A stretch of 64,000 nt of DNA from an uncultured Clostridia bacterium (GTDB lineage Bacteria > Bacillota > Clostridia > Lachnospirales > CAG-274): NCBI GenBank assembly GCA_949948985.1, contig CATLIG010000005.1, forward strand, positions 44,409 to 108,408, read 5' to 3'. Of the stretch, positions 45,692 through 54,896 are shown in pieces. A model generated the notes under the pieces. That model searched no databases. It saw only the letters and a list, made by a program, of their open reading frames with translations, and was not told the origin of the DNA. Positions within the stretch are counted from its first letter, which is position 1. The number at the start of each line of letters is the position of its first letter. The position numbers and the translations under genes were made by a program.

Positions 45692-45868
45692 CTAATTTTG
45701 TTTTTTTACAATTTCGTATTCATTATTTAAGTGAAAATAAGGGCAGTTATAATATGAATTTGTAAGGTATTTTGCGGTTTCGTCCTCATCAAGGGATATT
45801 TGACAATAACTTATTCCGGCAAATTCATCATATTCGTAATTTAAACAATATTCACAATTATTATTCAT
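45692..45868 (-). CDS. Small Cys-rich protein, DUF6472-like
   Basis: A 58-residue protein, MNNNCEYCLNYEYDEFAGIS with a further Cys pair in SYCQISLDEDE and YYNCPYFHLNNEYEIVKKQ. Spacing of the four cysteines suggests a small metal-binding domain. It resembles the DUF6472 family I know from Clostridia; I cannot verify this here. GGAGC precedes the ATG at 45868; an upstream 12-codon extension would include that site. It lies 16 bp downstream of the TPR-like gene and probably shares its transcript. Confidence 0.7.
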   Translation of the reverse strand: MNNNCEYCLNYEYDEFAGISYCQISLDEDETAKYLTNSYYNCPYFHLNNEYEIVKKQN

Positions 45869-45884
45869 ATAAAAATGCTCCTTG

Positions 45885-46493
45885 TTATTTTTTTGAATGT
45901 TCAATAATTTTTTCTTTTAAATTTATTGACGAAGTTTCAACTGTTTTTAACAAACGGCTGAGTTTTTCTGAATTGTTTGTCTGTTTATAAATATCAATTA
46001 AAAGAATATAAGCTCCGCTTAAATCACATTTTAACCGTATGGCTTCTGTAAGTACAGTTTCGGCATCTTTTAAATTGCCCATATCAAAAAGTATTTTTGC
46101 CCATTTTACGAGAGCCTGCATATATGAGTTATAATGTTCCTCATAAATGGTTATTTTATCAAGATTTGAAAATCCGTATTTTAATTTTAAATCCGTATTT
46201 GAAATAGGTTCGTCAAATTTAAGCATTATAAGTTCTGATTTTTTTAATACAAATTTTTGAATATCTATTATTTTTTTGTTTTCAGGAGTTTCTTCATAAT
46301 TTTTTATTGGCAGTACACTTTTATCGGGTATTATATAAAATTTTTGATCTATTTCCTTTTTTTTCGTTAAATTTGCCTTGTGTTCTCTTTCTACTATATT
46401 TTCAATAGTTTTTTTAAAATCGACTTTATTTTTTCTAAGCATAATTTGTATCGCAAGAGTTGTTCCTACAAATAATATAAAAAATATGGGCAT
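45885..46493 (-). CDS. Membrane-anchored protein with TPR-like C-terminus, unknown function
   Basis: A 202-residue protein. Residues 2-19 are hydrophobic (PIFFILFVGTTLAIQIML), an N-terminal signal anchor. A charged region follows, and the last 80 residues look like helical TPR repeats (YMQALVKWAKILFDMGNLKDAETVLTEAIRL, then YILLIDIYKQTNNSEKLSRLL). No catalytic motif is seen. GGAGAA lies upstream of the ATG. It is paired with the small Cys-rich gene. TPRs suggest a role in protein interactions at the inner membrane face. Confidence 0.7.
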   Translation of the reverse strand: MPIFFILFVGTTLAIQIMLRKNKVDFKKTIENIVEREHKANLTKKKEIDQKFYIIPDKSVLPIKNYEETPENKKIIDIQKFVLKKSELIMLKFDEPISNTDLKLKYGFSNLDKITIYEEHYNSYMQALVKWAKILFDMGNLKDAETVLTEAIRLKCDLSGAYILLIDIYKQTNNSEKLSRLLKTVETSSINLKEKIIEHSKK

Positions 46494-46807
46494 TTATATT
46501 TTCTCCTTAAAATTTTATTTGTATTTTACTTATATAAAAAATGTGGTATAATGAAAATAAAGAAATAATTATATTTTATTATTTTGTCGTATTTATTTTA
46601 TTAAATCTTAATGATGATTTTAATTATACACTTATTATAAGAAACAAGTCAATGTTTAATAAAAATATTTTATGGCAAATTTATTTTGAAAAGCTATAAG
46701 TTTTTAAAACAATCGAAATGATAAAATTTTTTGTTGGGATTAAAAGTAATTTTATTAATATTATTTTATTATTTCGCTGTATATGAACTTTGTTTTGGAG
46801 GCAAAAT
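46494..46807. other. Gene-free stretch between divergent genes
   Basis: A+T-rich, 314 bp. It contains an extended -10-like TGGTATAAT at 46544-46552 on the plus strand without a convincing -35, and a C-type arm (TTATTTTATTATTTCGCTGTA) at about 46761-46781. No coding or RNA feature was found. Confidence 0.5.
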
Positions 46808-48658
46808 ATGTCTGATATAAAGCTTAATGAAAAACAAAAAGAGGCCGTTTATCACAACACAGGTCCTATGATGGTTCTGGCTGGACCCGGAAGCGGTAAA
46901 ACAACTGTTATTATATACAGAATAAAAGCTCTTATTGAAAAATATAATGTTTTACCAAAGGATATTCTTGTTATTACTTTTACAAAATCCGCCGCTAATG
47001 AAATGAAAAGCCGTTTTAAAGAAATTAATGAAAATCATGAGGTTTCTTTTGGTACTTTCCATTCTTATTTTTTCAGAATTTTAAGGAATGCTTTCGGATA
47101 TAATCTTGATAACGTGTTAAAAGAAGAAGAAAAAAAAGCTGTTATTAAAAAAATTATTACGGAAAAGGAACTTATTATTGATAATGAGGAAGAATATATC
47201 TCAAATGCTTTAAATGAAATTTCTCTTGTAAAAAATGAACTTATGGACTGTGATAATTATAAAACATCAAACTTTGGAAAAATGGAATTTGAGTCCCTAT
47301 TCAATGAATATGAACGTATCAAAAAAGAAAACAATAAGATTGATTTTGATGATATGATATGCAAATGCTATGAATATTTAAATTCTGATAAGGGAGCGTT
47401 AGAAAAATGGAAAGGGCGGTATAAATATATTCTGATTGATGAATTTCAGGATATTAATAATGCTCAGTATGAATGTATACGTCTTCTTACAGACAGAAAC
47501 AGTAATATTTTTATTGTCGGCGATGATGACCAGAGCATTTACAAATTCAGGGGAGCAAGACCGGAATTCCTTTTAAAGTTTCCTGAGGATTTTGACAATG
47601 TTGGAAAGATAATTCTTGATGTAAATTATAGGTCTACTACTCAGATTATAAATTTATGCAACGCTGTGATAAAGGGAAATAAAAACAGATATGAAAAGAT
47701 TATTAAAGGCACAAAGAAAAATGGAAATATGCCCGTTCTTATGAAAAGCAATGATATAGGAGCGGAAGCGGCTGAAATATCTAAAAAAATAATAATGTTC
47801 AAAAATAAGGTCAGGCTCAACAAAATCGCTGTTATTTACAGAACAAATATACAGGCAAGAGCTATTGTCGATGCTTTTATGGATTTTAATATACCATATC
47901 AAATTAAAGATGAAGTGCCAAGCATTTATGAGCATCGCGTTTCAAAGGATATTTTCGCCTATCTTAGTCTTATTTTAGACATTGATAACGACAGAGCAAT
48001 TGAAAGAATTATCAATAAACCTAAAAGGTATATAAGCAAAGAGCTGATTTCAGAAGCTAAAAAAATTAAAAAAGATTCTCTGATTAATGCTTTTTATGAT
48101 GTAAAGAATATTAAAATATGGCAGAGCGAACGGCTTGACGAATTTATATATCATCTTAAATACGCTAAGAAAAAGACTACATATGAGGCTTTTAAATATA
48201 TCAGACAAATTATTGGATATGATGAATATATAAAAGAATACGCTTTATTTAGAAAAGTAAGTCCAAAAAGTCTTTTTGAGGTTCTTGACGAAATTCAGGA
48301 ATCATCTAAAGGATATGATAAAATAGAAGATTATCTTACTCATGTTTCTGATGTTGTTTCTGAAATGAAAGAAAAAAGCAGTAAAAAAAATCTTGTTTCT
48401 GAGGGAGTTGTATTATCTACTATGCACAGTGCTAAGGGACTTGAGTTTGATGTGGTTTTTGTTACAAGTGCTGTCGAGGGAGTTATTCCTCATGAAAGAA
48501 GCAGCAGTTTTGAAGAAATTGAGGAAGAAAGACGGCTTTTTTATGTAGCGATAACAAGAGCTAAAAAGCTTTTATTTATTTCTGTTATTAAATCAAGATA
48601 TGACCAGAATGTTAAACCTACAAGGTTTTTGAAAAAAATTATAAAAACAGGAGAATGA
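46808..48658 (+). CDS. UvrD/PcrA-like ATP-dependent helicase, short form
   Basis: A 616-residue superfamily 1 helicase. The Q motif is LNEKQKEAVYH, Walker A GPGSGKTTV (26-34), Walker B ILIDEFQDINNAQYE, motif III VGDDDQSIYKFRGA, and motif VI EERRLFYVAITRAKK. It unwinds 3' to 5' in DNA repair. It is about 100 residues shorter than typical PcrA and lacks the C-terminal extension that in PcrA contacts RNA polymerase. The ATG at 46808 follows GGAGGC; a TTG at 46790 lies before that site. Confidence 0.88.
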   Translation: MSDIKLNEKQKEAVYHNTGPMMVLAGPGSGKTTVIIYRIKALIEKYNVLPKDILVITFTKSAANEMKSRFKEINENHEVSFGTFHSYFFRILRNAFGYNLDNVLKEEEKKAVIKKIITEKELIIDNEEEYISNALNEISLVKNELMDCDNYKTSNFGKMEFESLFNEYERIKKENNKIDFDDMICKCYEYLNSDKGALEKWKGRYKYILIDEFQDINNAQYECIRLLTDRNSNIFIVGDDDQSIYKFRGARPEFLLKFPEDFDNVGKIILDVNYRSTTQIINLCNAVIKGNKNRYEKIIKGTKKNGNMPVLMKSNDIGAEAAEISKKIIMFKNKVRLNKIAVIYRTNIQARAIVDAFMDFNIPYQIKDEVPSIYEHRVSKDIFAYLSLILDIDNDRAIERIINKPKRYISKELISEAKKIKKDSLINAFYDVKNIKIWQSERLDEFIYHLKYAKKKTTYEAFKYIRQIIGYDEYIKEYALFRKVSPKSLFEVLDEIQESSKGYDKIEDYLTHVSDVVSEMKEKSSKKNLVSEGVVLSTMHSAKGLEFDVVFVTSAVEGVIPHERSSSFEEIEEERRLFYVAITRAKKLLFISVIKSRYDQNVKPTRFLKKIIKTGE

Positions 48659-48664
48659 TATTTT

Positions 48665-48766
48665 ATGAAAAAACTCAATAATAATACAAAAAGAATTATA
48701 GCGTCGGTTGTTGCCGCTTTTTTGGCATTTATTATGATAGTTGGAGCGCTTTATCCGTTTTTTTGA
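48665..48766 (+). CDS. 33-residue single-span membrane peptide
   Basis: A small ORF, MKKLNNNTKRIIASVVAAFL followed by AFIMIVGALYPFF. Four basic residues precede a hydrophobic helix of about 22 residues, so it should insert with its N-terminus inside. It begins 6 bp after the helicase stop, with AGGAGA about 9 bp upstream of the ATG. The family is unknown. Support is the ribosome binding site and the plausible membrane topology; no homology can be tested here. Confidence 0.6.
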   Translation: MKKLNNNTKRIIASVVAAFLAFIMIVGALYPFF

Positions 48767-48830
48767 CAGACTGAAACATTTTAATGAAAAAGTAGTGAAA
48801 ATCTATTTATAAAGCTGCATCCTGAATTTG

Positions 48831-48926
48831 CAGCAATTCATAAAATTTTTATTGTGAAATAACAAAAGAATTACTTGATATATAGGGTTATTAAAGTTTG
48901 TTTAGTATTTTATTGTTTCTATATAA
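48831..48926. repeat. Family C element
   Basis: CAGCAATTCATAAAATTTTT and ATTGTGAAATAACAAAAG, the centre CTTGATATATAGG, and TATTTTATTGTTTCTATA at the right. Confidence 0.6.
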
Positions 48927-48966
48927 TAAATTTAAGAATTGAATTGATAAATATTTTGCAATTATT

Positions 48967-48996
48967 TTGACAGTATGGTTAAGTTTATGATATTAT
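48967..48996 (+). promoter_or_regulatory. Promoter of the 708-residue membrane protein gene
   Basis: TTGACA (48967-48972), an 18-bp spacer, and TATTAT (48991-48996). It lies about 190 bp upstream of the TTG start. Confidence 0.6.
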
Positions 48997-49182
48997 TATT
49001 TTATAGAGGCAATTATTTTTGTTGTCTTTCATAGGGTATTTTATTTATGAAAAATGTTTGCGTTAAAGTTAGAAATAGATTTTTTATCTAACATATGCGG
49101 ACATTATGGACGGAAAATTGAAAAAGTAAGTCTGTCAATTAAAAAATGTAAAAAGTATTTTTATACTTTGGAGGTGTATCTA

Positions 49183-51309
49183 TTGATTTTAAATAAGCTA
49201 AAACAGATTTTTAAAGGAAGAAATGATGATGAGAATAAAAACATTGCTGAGGATATGATTAAGGAAAACAAGGAGGGAATGAATGAAAATATTGTTTATC
49301 CCGAAGATGTAGGGACAGAAAGTACTGAAACTTTCGAAACGGATGAAAACACTGGAACGGAAAATATTGACCCTGATGCTGCTTTTGTACCAAATCTTGA
49401 TTTATCTGAAAGAGAGCTTCAAGATGAAGAGTTTAATCTTCTTAACGCAAAAGACGATATTGACTCCGATGTTCCTAAATCTGAAAAAGAAATTGAAGAA
49501 GTTTCAGCGGATTATGACCAAGAAATCGAAAGGCTTATGGCACAGGATGCTGCTACTGAAATAGGAGATGTTGATTATGATTATATAAACGATATTTCTG
49601 TCTATGATACTTTAAGAAAGGAAAAAGAAGAAACTCTTAAAGAAATTAATGATGAGATTAACGGAGTGGAACAAGACGAGGAAAAGGATACAAGCCTTAA
49701 TTTGCTATATGTGGCGCTTATAGGTATCCTTGGCGTTATGCTTATCGCTGTAATTATGTTTATAATTATAATACCATCAGGAGGAAATAAAAAAGAAGAG
49801 AAAAAAGATCCTAAGGTAATTGATGTTTCATCATATAAATCAAATAATGCCAATTATATATATTTGTCACAAAAAGGAATAATTGATAAAAAAGAAATTG
49901 AATTATCAAAAATTCTTGTTGACTCAAAAGCAACTTTGTTTTATTTTAACGGCAAGTTTGATATTCAGAAATATAATATTATTTTAAGCGATAATAATCA
50001 AAATACATACAGTATGGATTTGTCATTTATTCAAAACAGACAGCAGGACAGCGAGGAGGAAAAAAATGAAACGATTTTACATTTTGAACCTTTGGACCGT
50101 AATGTGAAAAGTATAAATTTATCCTTATACAATTCAAGTACGGGAAGCCGTCTTGACTTTCCTTTTAATTTTGATGGACCTATTGAGGAAACGCCCGTTA
50201 AATATGTTTTTGACGAAGAGGCTAAATCAAATAATCAGGATGTTAAGGTGAATATTGATAATGCCATATTTTCAAGCGCCGGTTCTGTAATAAACTATAC
50301 TATTCAGTCTTCCGGAAAAGATTTTTCTATTATTCAAGATGATGATAATAATAAGGACAGTATATCTCTTGAGGAAAATGCCACGAATGTTAAAAAAATT
50401 AAAAAATATCCTACTATATTCTCTTTTGATAACGGAAACACAATTCTTGGAAGAATGGATTTTAGAAGTACGGAGTCTCTTGAAAGCAAAATTTATTTGA
50501 CTTTTAAGAATCTTTATAAAAGTTATACAGTAAACAGGGATTTTTCCGCTGATACAATTAATAAAGCAGGTGAAAAAGATCCGATTTCTTTTGATGTAGG
50601 TAATTATAAGATTGTACTTGAGAGGGTTGTGCCATTTAATGATAGAATTGTATTTGTTTTACATGGCGAGGACAAAAATATTAAATATGACGCCAATAAT
50701 CCAAACGCTAACAGGGTTGAGGTAAGACTTGATGTGGAAGCAATATCGACATCGGCATCAGGCGTGGAGGTTATACTTGACGGAGTAATTAAATCAGCCG
50801 AATATGGAACAGATGTAAGTTTTATGATTAATGAAAGCAACAGAAGTCTGATTTATAGCCTTGGCGCGGGAAATTTAAAGGTAAGAATTAATTCTGTTCT
50901 TATAAAAACTGATGACGCTAAAGCTGAATTTAATCTTAAAAAAGCGAAAACAGAAGATGACAAAGACAGATCTAAAGCGTGCGGCGATGTTATTGACGCA
51001 TTTAAAGGAAGGCTTGCTTATAAATCCGGAGAAAAAAGTATTGAGTCAATTATTGGATTCAGCGATGTTCTTATAAAAGAGGGAAGTATTTTGTCTGAGT
51101 ACTCACCTGAAAATCTTACTGAAAAAGCTCAGTATTCAGCTCAGATAATAAGCTCGGCTTTGAAAGGAGATAAATTTTACGCTACTGTACAGGAAGTATG
51201 GAAAGGAATAAAAGGAATTAAGGAATTTCAATTTGACAGAACTCACAAGATTGTCGCTCAAAAAGGAGAATATTTCTGGACTATTACTGAAGATATAGTT
51301 ATGAAATAA
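49183..51309 (+). CDS. Unrecognised membrane protein with large extracytoplasmic domain
   Basis: A 708-residue protein. Residues 1-170 are very acidic (rich in Asp, Glu, Thr) and expected in the cytoplasm. A single hydrophobic helix lies at about 172-197 (NLLYVALIGILGVMLIAVIMFIIIIP), followed by basic residues, and about 510 residues lie outside. The outer part has repeated beta-rich stretches (for example NVKSINLSLYNSSTGSRLDFPFNF) that look like immunoglobulin- or adhesin-like strands, but no family was recognised. The TTG start at 49183 has TGGAGGTG upstream; the open frame before it (43 codons) lacks a site. A perfect terminator follows. Confidence 0.75.
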   Translation: MILNKLKQIFKGRNDDENKNIAEDMIKENKEGMNENIVYPEDVGTESTETFETDENTGTENIDPDAAFVPNLDLSERELQDEEFNLLNAKDDIDSDVPKSEKEIEEVSADYDQEIERLMAQDAATEIGDVDYDYINDISVYDTLRKEKEETLKEINDEINGVEQDEEKDTSLNLLYVALIGILGVMLIAVIMFIIIIPSGGNKKEEKKDPKVIDVSSYKSNNANYIYLSQKGIIDKKEIELSKILVDSKATLFYFNGKFDIQKYNIILSDNNQNTYSMDLSFIQNRQQDSEEEKNETILHFEPLDRNVKSINLSLYNSSTGSRLDFPFNFDGPIEETPVKYVFDEEAKSNNQDVKVNIDNAIFSSAGSVINYTIQSSGKDFSIIQDDDNNKDSISLEENATNVKKIKKYPTIFSFDNGNTILGRMDFRSTESLESKIYLTFKNLYKSYTVNRDFSADTINKAGEKDPISFDVGNYKIVLERVVPFNDRIVFVLHGEDKNIKYDANNPNANRVEVRLDVEAISTSASGVEVILDGVIKSAEYGTDVSFMINESNRSLIYSLGAGNLKVRINSVLIKTDDAKAEFNLKKAKTEDDKDRSKACGDVIDAFKGRLAYKSGEKSIESIIGFSDVLIKEGSILSEYSPENLTEKAQYSAQIISSALKGDKFYATVQEVWKGIKGIKEFQFDRTHKIVAQKGEYFWTITEDIVMK

Positions 51310-51311
51310 AA

Positions 51312-51350
51312 AAAAGACCTATTCTTAGATTTAAGAATAGGTCTTTTATA
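51312..51350 (+). terminator. Intrinsic terminator
   Basis: AAAAGACCTATTCTTA (51312-51327) pairs perfectly with TAAGAATAGGTCTTTT (51332-51347); a four-base loop. Confidence 0.92.
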
Positions 51351-51794
51351 GTAATTCGCGAAATTTTTAGTGCAAAACAATAGACCTAGACCTGCTTAAT
51401 AACCTAAGTGATGACGATTGACAAAAGATTTTTTTGACAGTGGAAGCCTGATTTTTGCAGTAATATTTAGAAAGTCTTTCAAAAAGACCAGGCAAAGTAT
51501 GGTAGAAAAAGATTTGTCAATCGATGTTACGGAGGTTATTAAACAGGTCTATTATTTACTACGGGATTGTTGTAATGAAGTAGTTTCGAAAGAAGTCTAT
51601 TATCTGTTATAGTCAATCAACTTGAAAATAAGAAAAAGGAGGCGAGCTAAAAATTATTTTTGCAAGGAGGCGGAGGGAGAGCATAGCCGACTTCCTATGC
51701 CGACCGACGGCAACACGGCAAAAAGGATTTTTAGCCGCTGAACTTACTTATTTTTAAGTTGATTGTCTATAATTATTTTATTATTTCGCTATAA
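51348..51794. repeat. Composite of nested C, D, E and A elements
   Basis: A C left arm (GTAATTCGCGAAATTTTTAG, TGCAAAACAA) at 51351 is broken by a D element (51389-51549, with TA at both ends), then an E right end (TAGTTTCGAAAGAAGTCTAT, 51581-51600), then a complete A element (51608-51772). The C right arm finishes with TTATTTTATTATTTCGCTATA at about 51775-51793. No gene is present between 51310 and 51807. Confidence 0.75.
51608..51772. repeat. Family A element with G+C-rich core
   Basis: TATAGTCAATCAACTTGAAA at the left and TTTAAGTTGATTGTCTATA at the right; 165 bp. The core (51650-51722) is markedly more G+C rich than the surroundings and contains GCATAGCCGAC and CTATGCCGACCGACGGC, shared with 24140-24210. 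Confidence 0.85.
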
Positions 51795-51807
51795 ATGATT
51801 TAATTTA

Positions 51808-53718
51808 TTATTCAGAGGTTAATTTTTCCCATTCTGAATATATTTCAAGTAGTTTTTCTTCCAAATAACTTTTTTCTTCATAAATTTCTTTTGATTTTTG
51901 TGCGTTAGTGTAAATTTCTTCTTTAGCTGAAAGGCTGTCAAGCTGTGATATTTTTTCTTCAGTTTTCTCAATTTCTTTCTCAAGCTTTTTAATTTGATTT
52001 TCCTTTTTGCGTTTTAAAGATATTTCTTCTTTTTGTTTTTGCCAGTCAATTTTTGCCGAATGAGATTGAGCTGTTTCAAAATCAGGTGTTTTTATATCGG
52101 TATTGTTTTTTATTTCTGATTTTTTTTCTATATAGTAATCATAATTTCCATTGTAAACAGTTGCTTTATCTGAGCTTAACTCAATTATTTTACAAGCTGT
52201 GTTATTTATAAAATAACGGTCGTGGGAAATATAAAGACAAGTACCTTCATAATTTCTTAATGCTTCCTCAAGGATTTCCTTTGAATTTATATCAAGATGA
52301 TTTGTAGGCTCGTCTAATATAAGAAAGTTTGCGTTTGACAGCATTATTTTAGCTAGAGCGACGCGTCCTTTTTCTCCTCCGCTTAATGATGATATGGTTT
52401 TAAATACATCATCTCCCGTAAATACAAACGCTGCAAGAGTATTTCTTATTTCATAATTTGTTAGTTTTGGAAAAGAATCGGATATTTCATTAAAAATTGT
52501 TTTATCATTTGTTATTCCCTGATGTTCCTGATCATAATACCCTATATTTATATTGGCTCCGGTTTTTATTTTTCCGTCAGTCGCCTCAATTTTATCAAGT
52601 ATTATTTTTATCAGCGTCGTTTTGCCAATACCGTTGGGTCCGATTAAAGCTACTTTTTCACCTCTTTTTATTTCAAATGAAATATTTTCAAAAAGATTTT
52701 TATCGTCAAAGTCTTTTTTTAAATTTTCAATGGAAAGTACGTCATATCCACTTTCTATTTTTGGCTTTAAAGCTATTTTTATTTTATCCGGAAGGTTTTG
52801 TGGCTTATCTAAAACCTCCATTTTGTTTAACGCTTTTTCACGGCTTTCGGCACGTCTTATTGATTTTTCACGATTGAAAGAACGAAGTTTTTTTATTACA
52901 TCTTCCTGACGTTTTATTTCTTTTTGTTGAGCTATATAATGATTTAGCTCAATTTGCCTGTTTATAGCTTTTTGTTGCGCATAAAAACTGTAGCTTCCGT
53001 TATATACAGTTGACTTTTTATTTTCTATTTCAATTATTTTTGATGTTGTTCTGTCTATAAAATAACGGTCGTGGGAAATTATAAGAACGCTTTTCTTATA
53101 ATTTCTTAAAAAATCCTCAAGCCAACATATGGATTCTATGTCAAGGTGATTTGTAGGTTCGTCAAGTAAAAGAATATCAGGAGAGGAAAGAAGTAGTTTT
53201 CCAAGAGCCACTCTTGTTTTCTGACCGCCGGAAAGATGATTTATTGGAAAATCGGCTTCAGCAGGCGTAAAGCCAAGACCTTTTATAATTCCTCTTATAC
53301 GGCTTTTATATTCATAACCGTTGTTTTTTTCAAGTTCCGATGATAAAGAAGAATATTTTTTCATTAATATATCAAGTTCTGCTTCGTCAGAAACGCTCAT
53401 TTTAGCCTCAATATCAGACATTTCGGTTTCTATTGAAATTATATTTTCAAATACTGTCAAAAGTTCGTTGTAAATGGTTTTATTGCTGTCTATTTGCAGT
53501 TCCTGTGAAAAATAGCCGATTTTTATGTCTTTAGGAATTGTTAGGGTTCCTCCGTCGCAGGAAATCTCAGAAGTTATTATTTTAAAAAGAGTTGATTTTC
53601 CGGCACCGTTTACTCCAACTATCGCAGCTCTGTCTTTTTCATTTATTATAAAAGAAACATCTTCAAGTACAACATCGGTACCATAAGATTTTTTCAAATT
53701 ATTACATGATAATATCAT
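51808..53718 (-). CDS. ABC-F family ATPase
   Basis: A 636-residue protein with two ATP-binding cassettes and no membrane domain, typical of the ribosome-associated ABC-F family. First cassette: Walker A GVNGAGKST, signature LSGGQKTRVALGK, Walker B LLLDEPTNHLD. Second cassette: GPNGIGKTT, LSGGEKGRVALAK and LILDEPTNHLD. The linker between them (about residues 245-325) is charged and helical, and the C-terminus has a coiled coil of about 80 residues. It resembles the Uup/YdiF-type proteins; a role in ribosome rescue or antibiotic resistance cannot be decided. The ATG at 53718 has GGAGG upstream. Confidence 0.92.
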   Translation of the reverse strand: MILSCNNLKKSYGTDVVLEDVSFIINEKDRAAIVGVNGAGKSTLFKIITSEISCDGGTLTIPKDIKIGYFSQELQIDSNKTIYNELLTVFENIISIETEMSDIEAKMSVSDEAELDILMKKYSSLSSELEKNNGYEYKSRIRGIIKGLGFTPAEADFPINHLSGGQKTRVALGKLLLSSPDILLLDEPTNHLDIESICWLEDFLRNYKKSVLIISHDRYFIDRTTSKIIEIENKKSTVYNGSYSFYAQQKAINRQIELNHYIAQQKEIKRQEDVIKKLRSFNREKSIRRAESREKALNKMEVLDKPQNLPDKIKIALKPKIESGYDVLSIENLKKDFDDKNLFENISFEIKRGEKVALIGPNGIGKTTLIKIILDKIEATDGKIKTGANINIGYYDQEHQGITNDKTIFNEISDSFPKLTNYEIRNTLAAFVFTGDDVFKTISSLSGGEKGRVALAKIMLSNANFLILDEPTNHLDINSKEILEEALRNYEGTCLYISHDRYFINNTACKIIELSSDKATVYNGNYDYYIEKKSEIKNNTDIKTPDFETAQSHSAKIDWQKQKEEISLKRKKENQIKKLEKEIEKTEEKISQLDSLSAKEEIYTNAQKSKEIYEEKSYLEEKLLEIYSEWEKLTSE

Positions 53719-53862
53719 TTTAAACCTCCGTAAAAAGTATATGATATATTTTACCAAAAAAAATATAACTTTAAAAGAGGAAAGATTGACAAAAATTAAA
53801 TAATAATGTTATACTTTTATTACATTGTTTTCAGAAATTGATTTATATGGGATATATAAAAA

Positions 53863-53945
53863 TAGATTTGTTTAAAACTACCGTGATAATGCTTGACTAA
53901 AAATCTTTTGTCAAGCGGTAGTTGCGATGGTTTATAACAGGTCTA
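53863..53945. repeat. Compact family D element with TA flanks
   Basis: 79 bp, GATTTGTTTAAAACTACC to GGTTTATAACAGGTC, with TA at 53863-53864 and 53944-53945. The interior has TTGACTAAAAATC and TTTTGTCAAG, which pair. Confidence 0.75.
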
Positions 53946-54112
53946 TTAGCGAATCAAAAAATTTTTAATATTTTATTGTGTTACTATGGTAGGTCTGTTC
54001 TTAAATTACTGATTGTTGCTTTAACTGTATTTTTGCCAGTATATTTTGATAACTTTTTGAATTTATCAGAAAATAAGCTTTGCGTAATTTTAAAAATACT
54101 TGTTAATAAAAA

Positions 54113-54197
54113 TAGACTTGTATAGAAACCAGTGATGACGACTGATAAGAAATTTTTTTCGTCAGACGGCATTGTGGAGGTTTTCGAACAAGTATGA
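54113..54197. repeat. Compact family D element
   Basis: TAGACTTGTATAGAAACC to GGTTTTCGAACAAGTATGA; the interior has CTGATAAGAAATT and TTCGTCAGAC, a second stem. Confidence 0.65.
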
Positions 54198-54251
54198 TAT
54201 ACAGAGTCTAAGAACAGGCAGGGTAATCAGCAAAAGGAATGGGTATATATT

Positions 54252-54896
54252 ATGGATAAAAAAATCTCACTTGCCGTTATCAGAAGATTGCCAAGATATT
54301 ACAGATATTTAGGAGATTTGGTTGACAACGGGATAACAAGAATATCATCTAAAGACCTTAGTAGAAGAATGAATGTAACAGCTTCTCAGATAAGGCAGGA
54401 CCTTAATAATTTCGGGTGCTTTGGGCAGCAGGGATACGGATATAACGTAAAATTGCTTTATGAGGAAATAAAAAAAATTCTCGGAATTGATAAACAATAT
54501 AATTTGGTCATTATTGGAGCGGGAAATATTGGACAGTCATTGGTTAATTATGTTAATTTTCAGAAAAGAGGGTTTAATTTTATCGCTATGTTTGATATAA
54601 ACCCAAAGCTTATTGGAATGACAATAAGAGGTATTGAAATTTATGATATTGATACTCTTGAGGATTTTCTCAAAACTCACAATATTGATATTGTTGTCCT
54701 TACTCTTCCCAAAAACAATGCTGTTAAGGTTTCTAAAATAATTATTGACTGTGGTATCAGGGGAATTTGGAATTTTTCTCATGTAGACCTTAAAACACCA
54801 CCTAATGTTGTTGTTGAGAATATCCATCTCACAGACAGTATGATGACGCTTTCTTACAAGCTTAATAACAAAGACTATATTATTGATGAAGATTAA
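54252..54896 (+). CDS. rex: Redox-sensing transcriptional repressor Rex
   Basis: A 214-residue repressor that senses the NADH/NAD+ ratio and controls fermentation genes. The N-terminal winged helix contains RISSKDLSRRMNVTASQIRQ followed by DLNNFGCFGQQGYGY; the Rossmann domain has VIIGAGNIGQSLVNY and ends with an ALKTPPNVVV-like DLKTPPNVVVENIHLTDSM segment. The ATG at 54252 has AAAGGAATGGG upstream. It stands alone, as often. Confidence 0.95.
   Translation: MDKKISLAVIRRLPRYYRYLGDLVDNGITRISSKDLSRRMNVTASQIRQDLNNFGCFGQQGYGYNVKLLYEEIKKILGIDKQYNLVIIGAGNIGQSLVNYVNFQKRGFNFIAMFDINPKLIGMTIRGIEIYDIDTLEDFLKTHNIDIVVLTLPKNNAVKVSKIIIDCGIRGIWNFSHVDLKTPPNVVVENIHLTDSMMTLSYKLNNKDYIIDED

Larger units (their letters stand above)
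48767..49182. other. Gap with C repeat and a promoter
   Basis: 416 bp. It holds a family C element (48831-48926) and the promoter at 48967-48996. An open frame from 49054 is in phase with the downstream gene but lacks a ribosome binding site. Confidence 0.6.
53719..54251. other. Gap with two D elements
   Basis: 533 bp between divergent genes. It holds two compact D elements and a partial C arm (AGCGAATCAAAAAATTTTTA, TTTTATTGTGTTACTATGG at about 53947-53990). Nothing else was recognised; no convincing Rex operator was seen. Confidence 0.6.

Noticed and set aside
49054..49182. 43-codon upstream extension of the unknown membrane protein
   Set aside because: No ribosome binding site, whereas TGGAGGTG precedes the TTG at 49183.
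53719..54251. Rex operator (TTGTTAAN4TTAACAA) before rex
   Set aside because: No match was found by eye in this gap.
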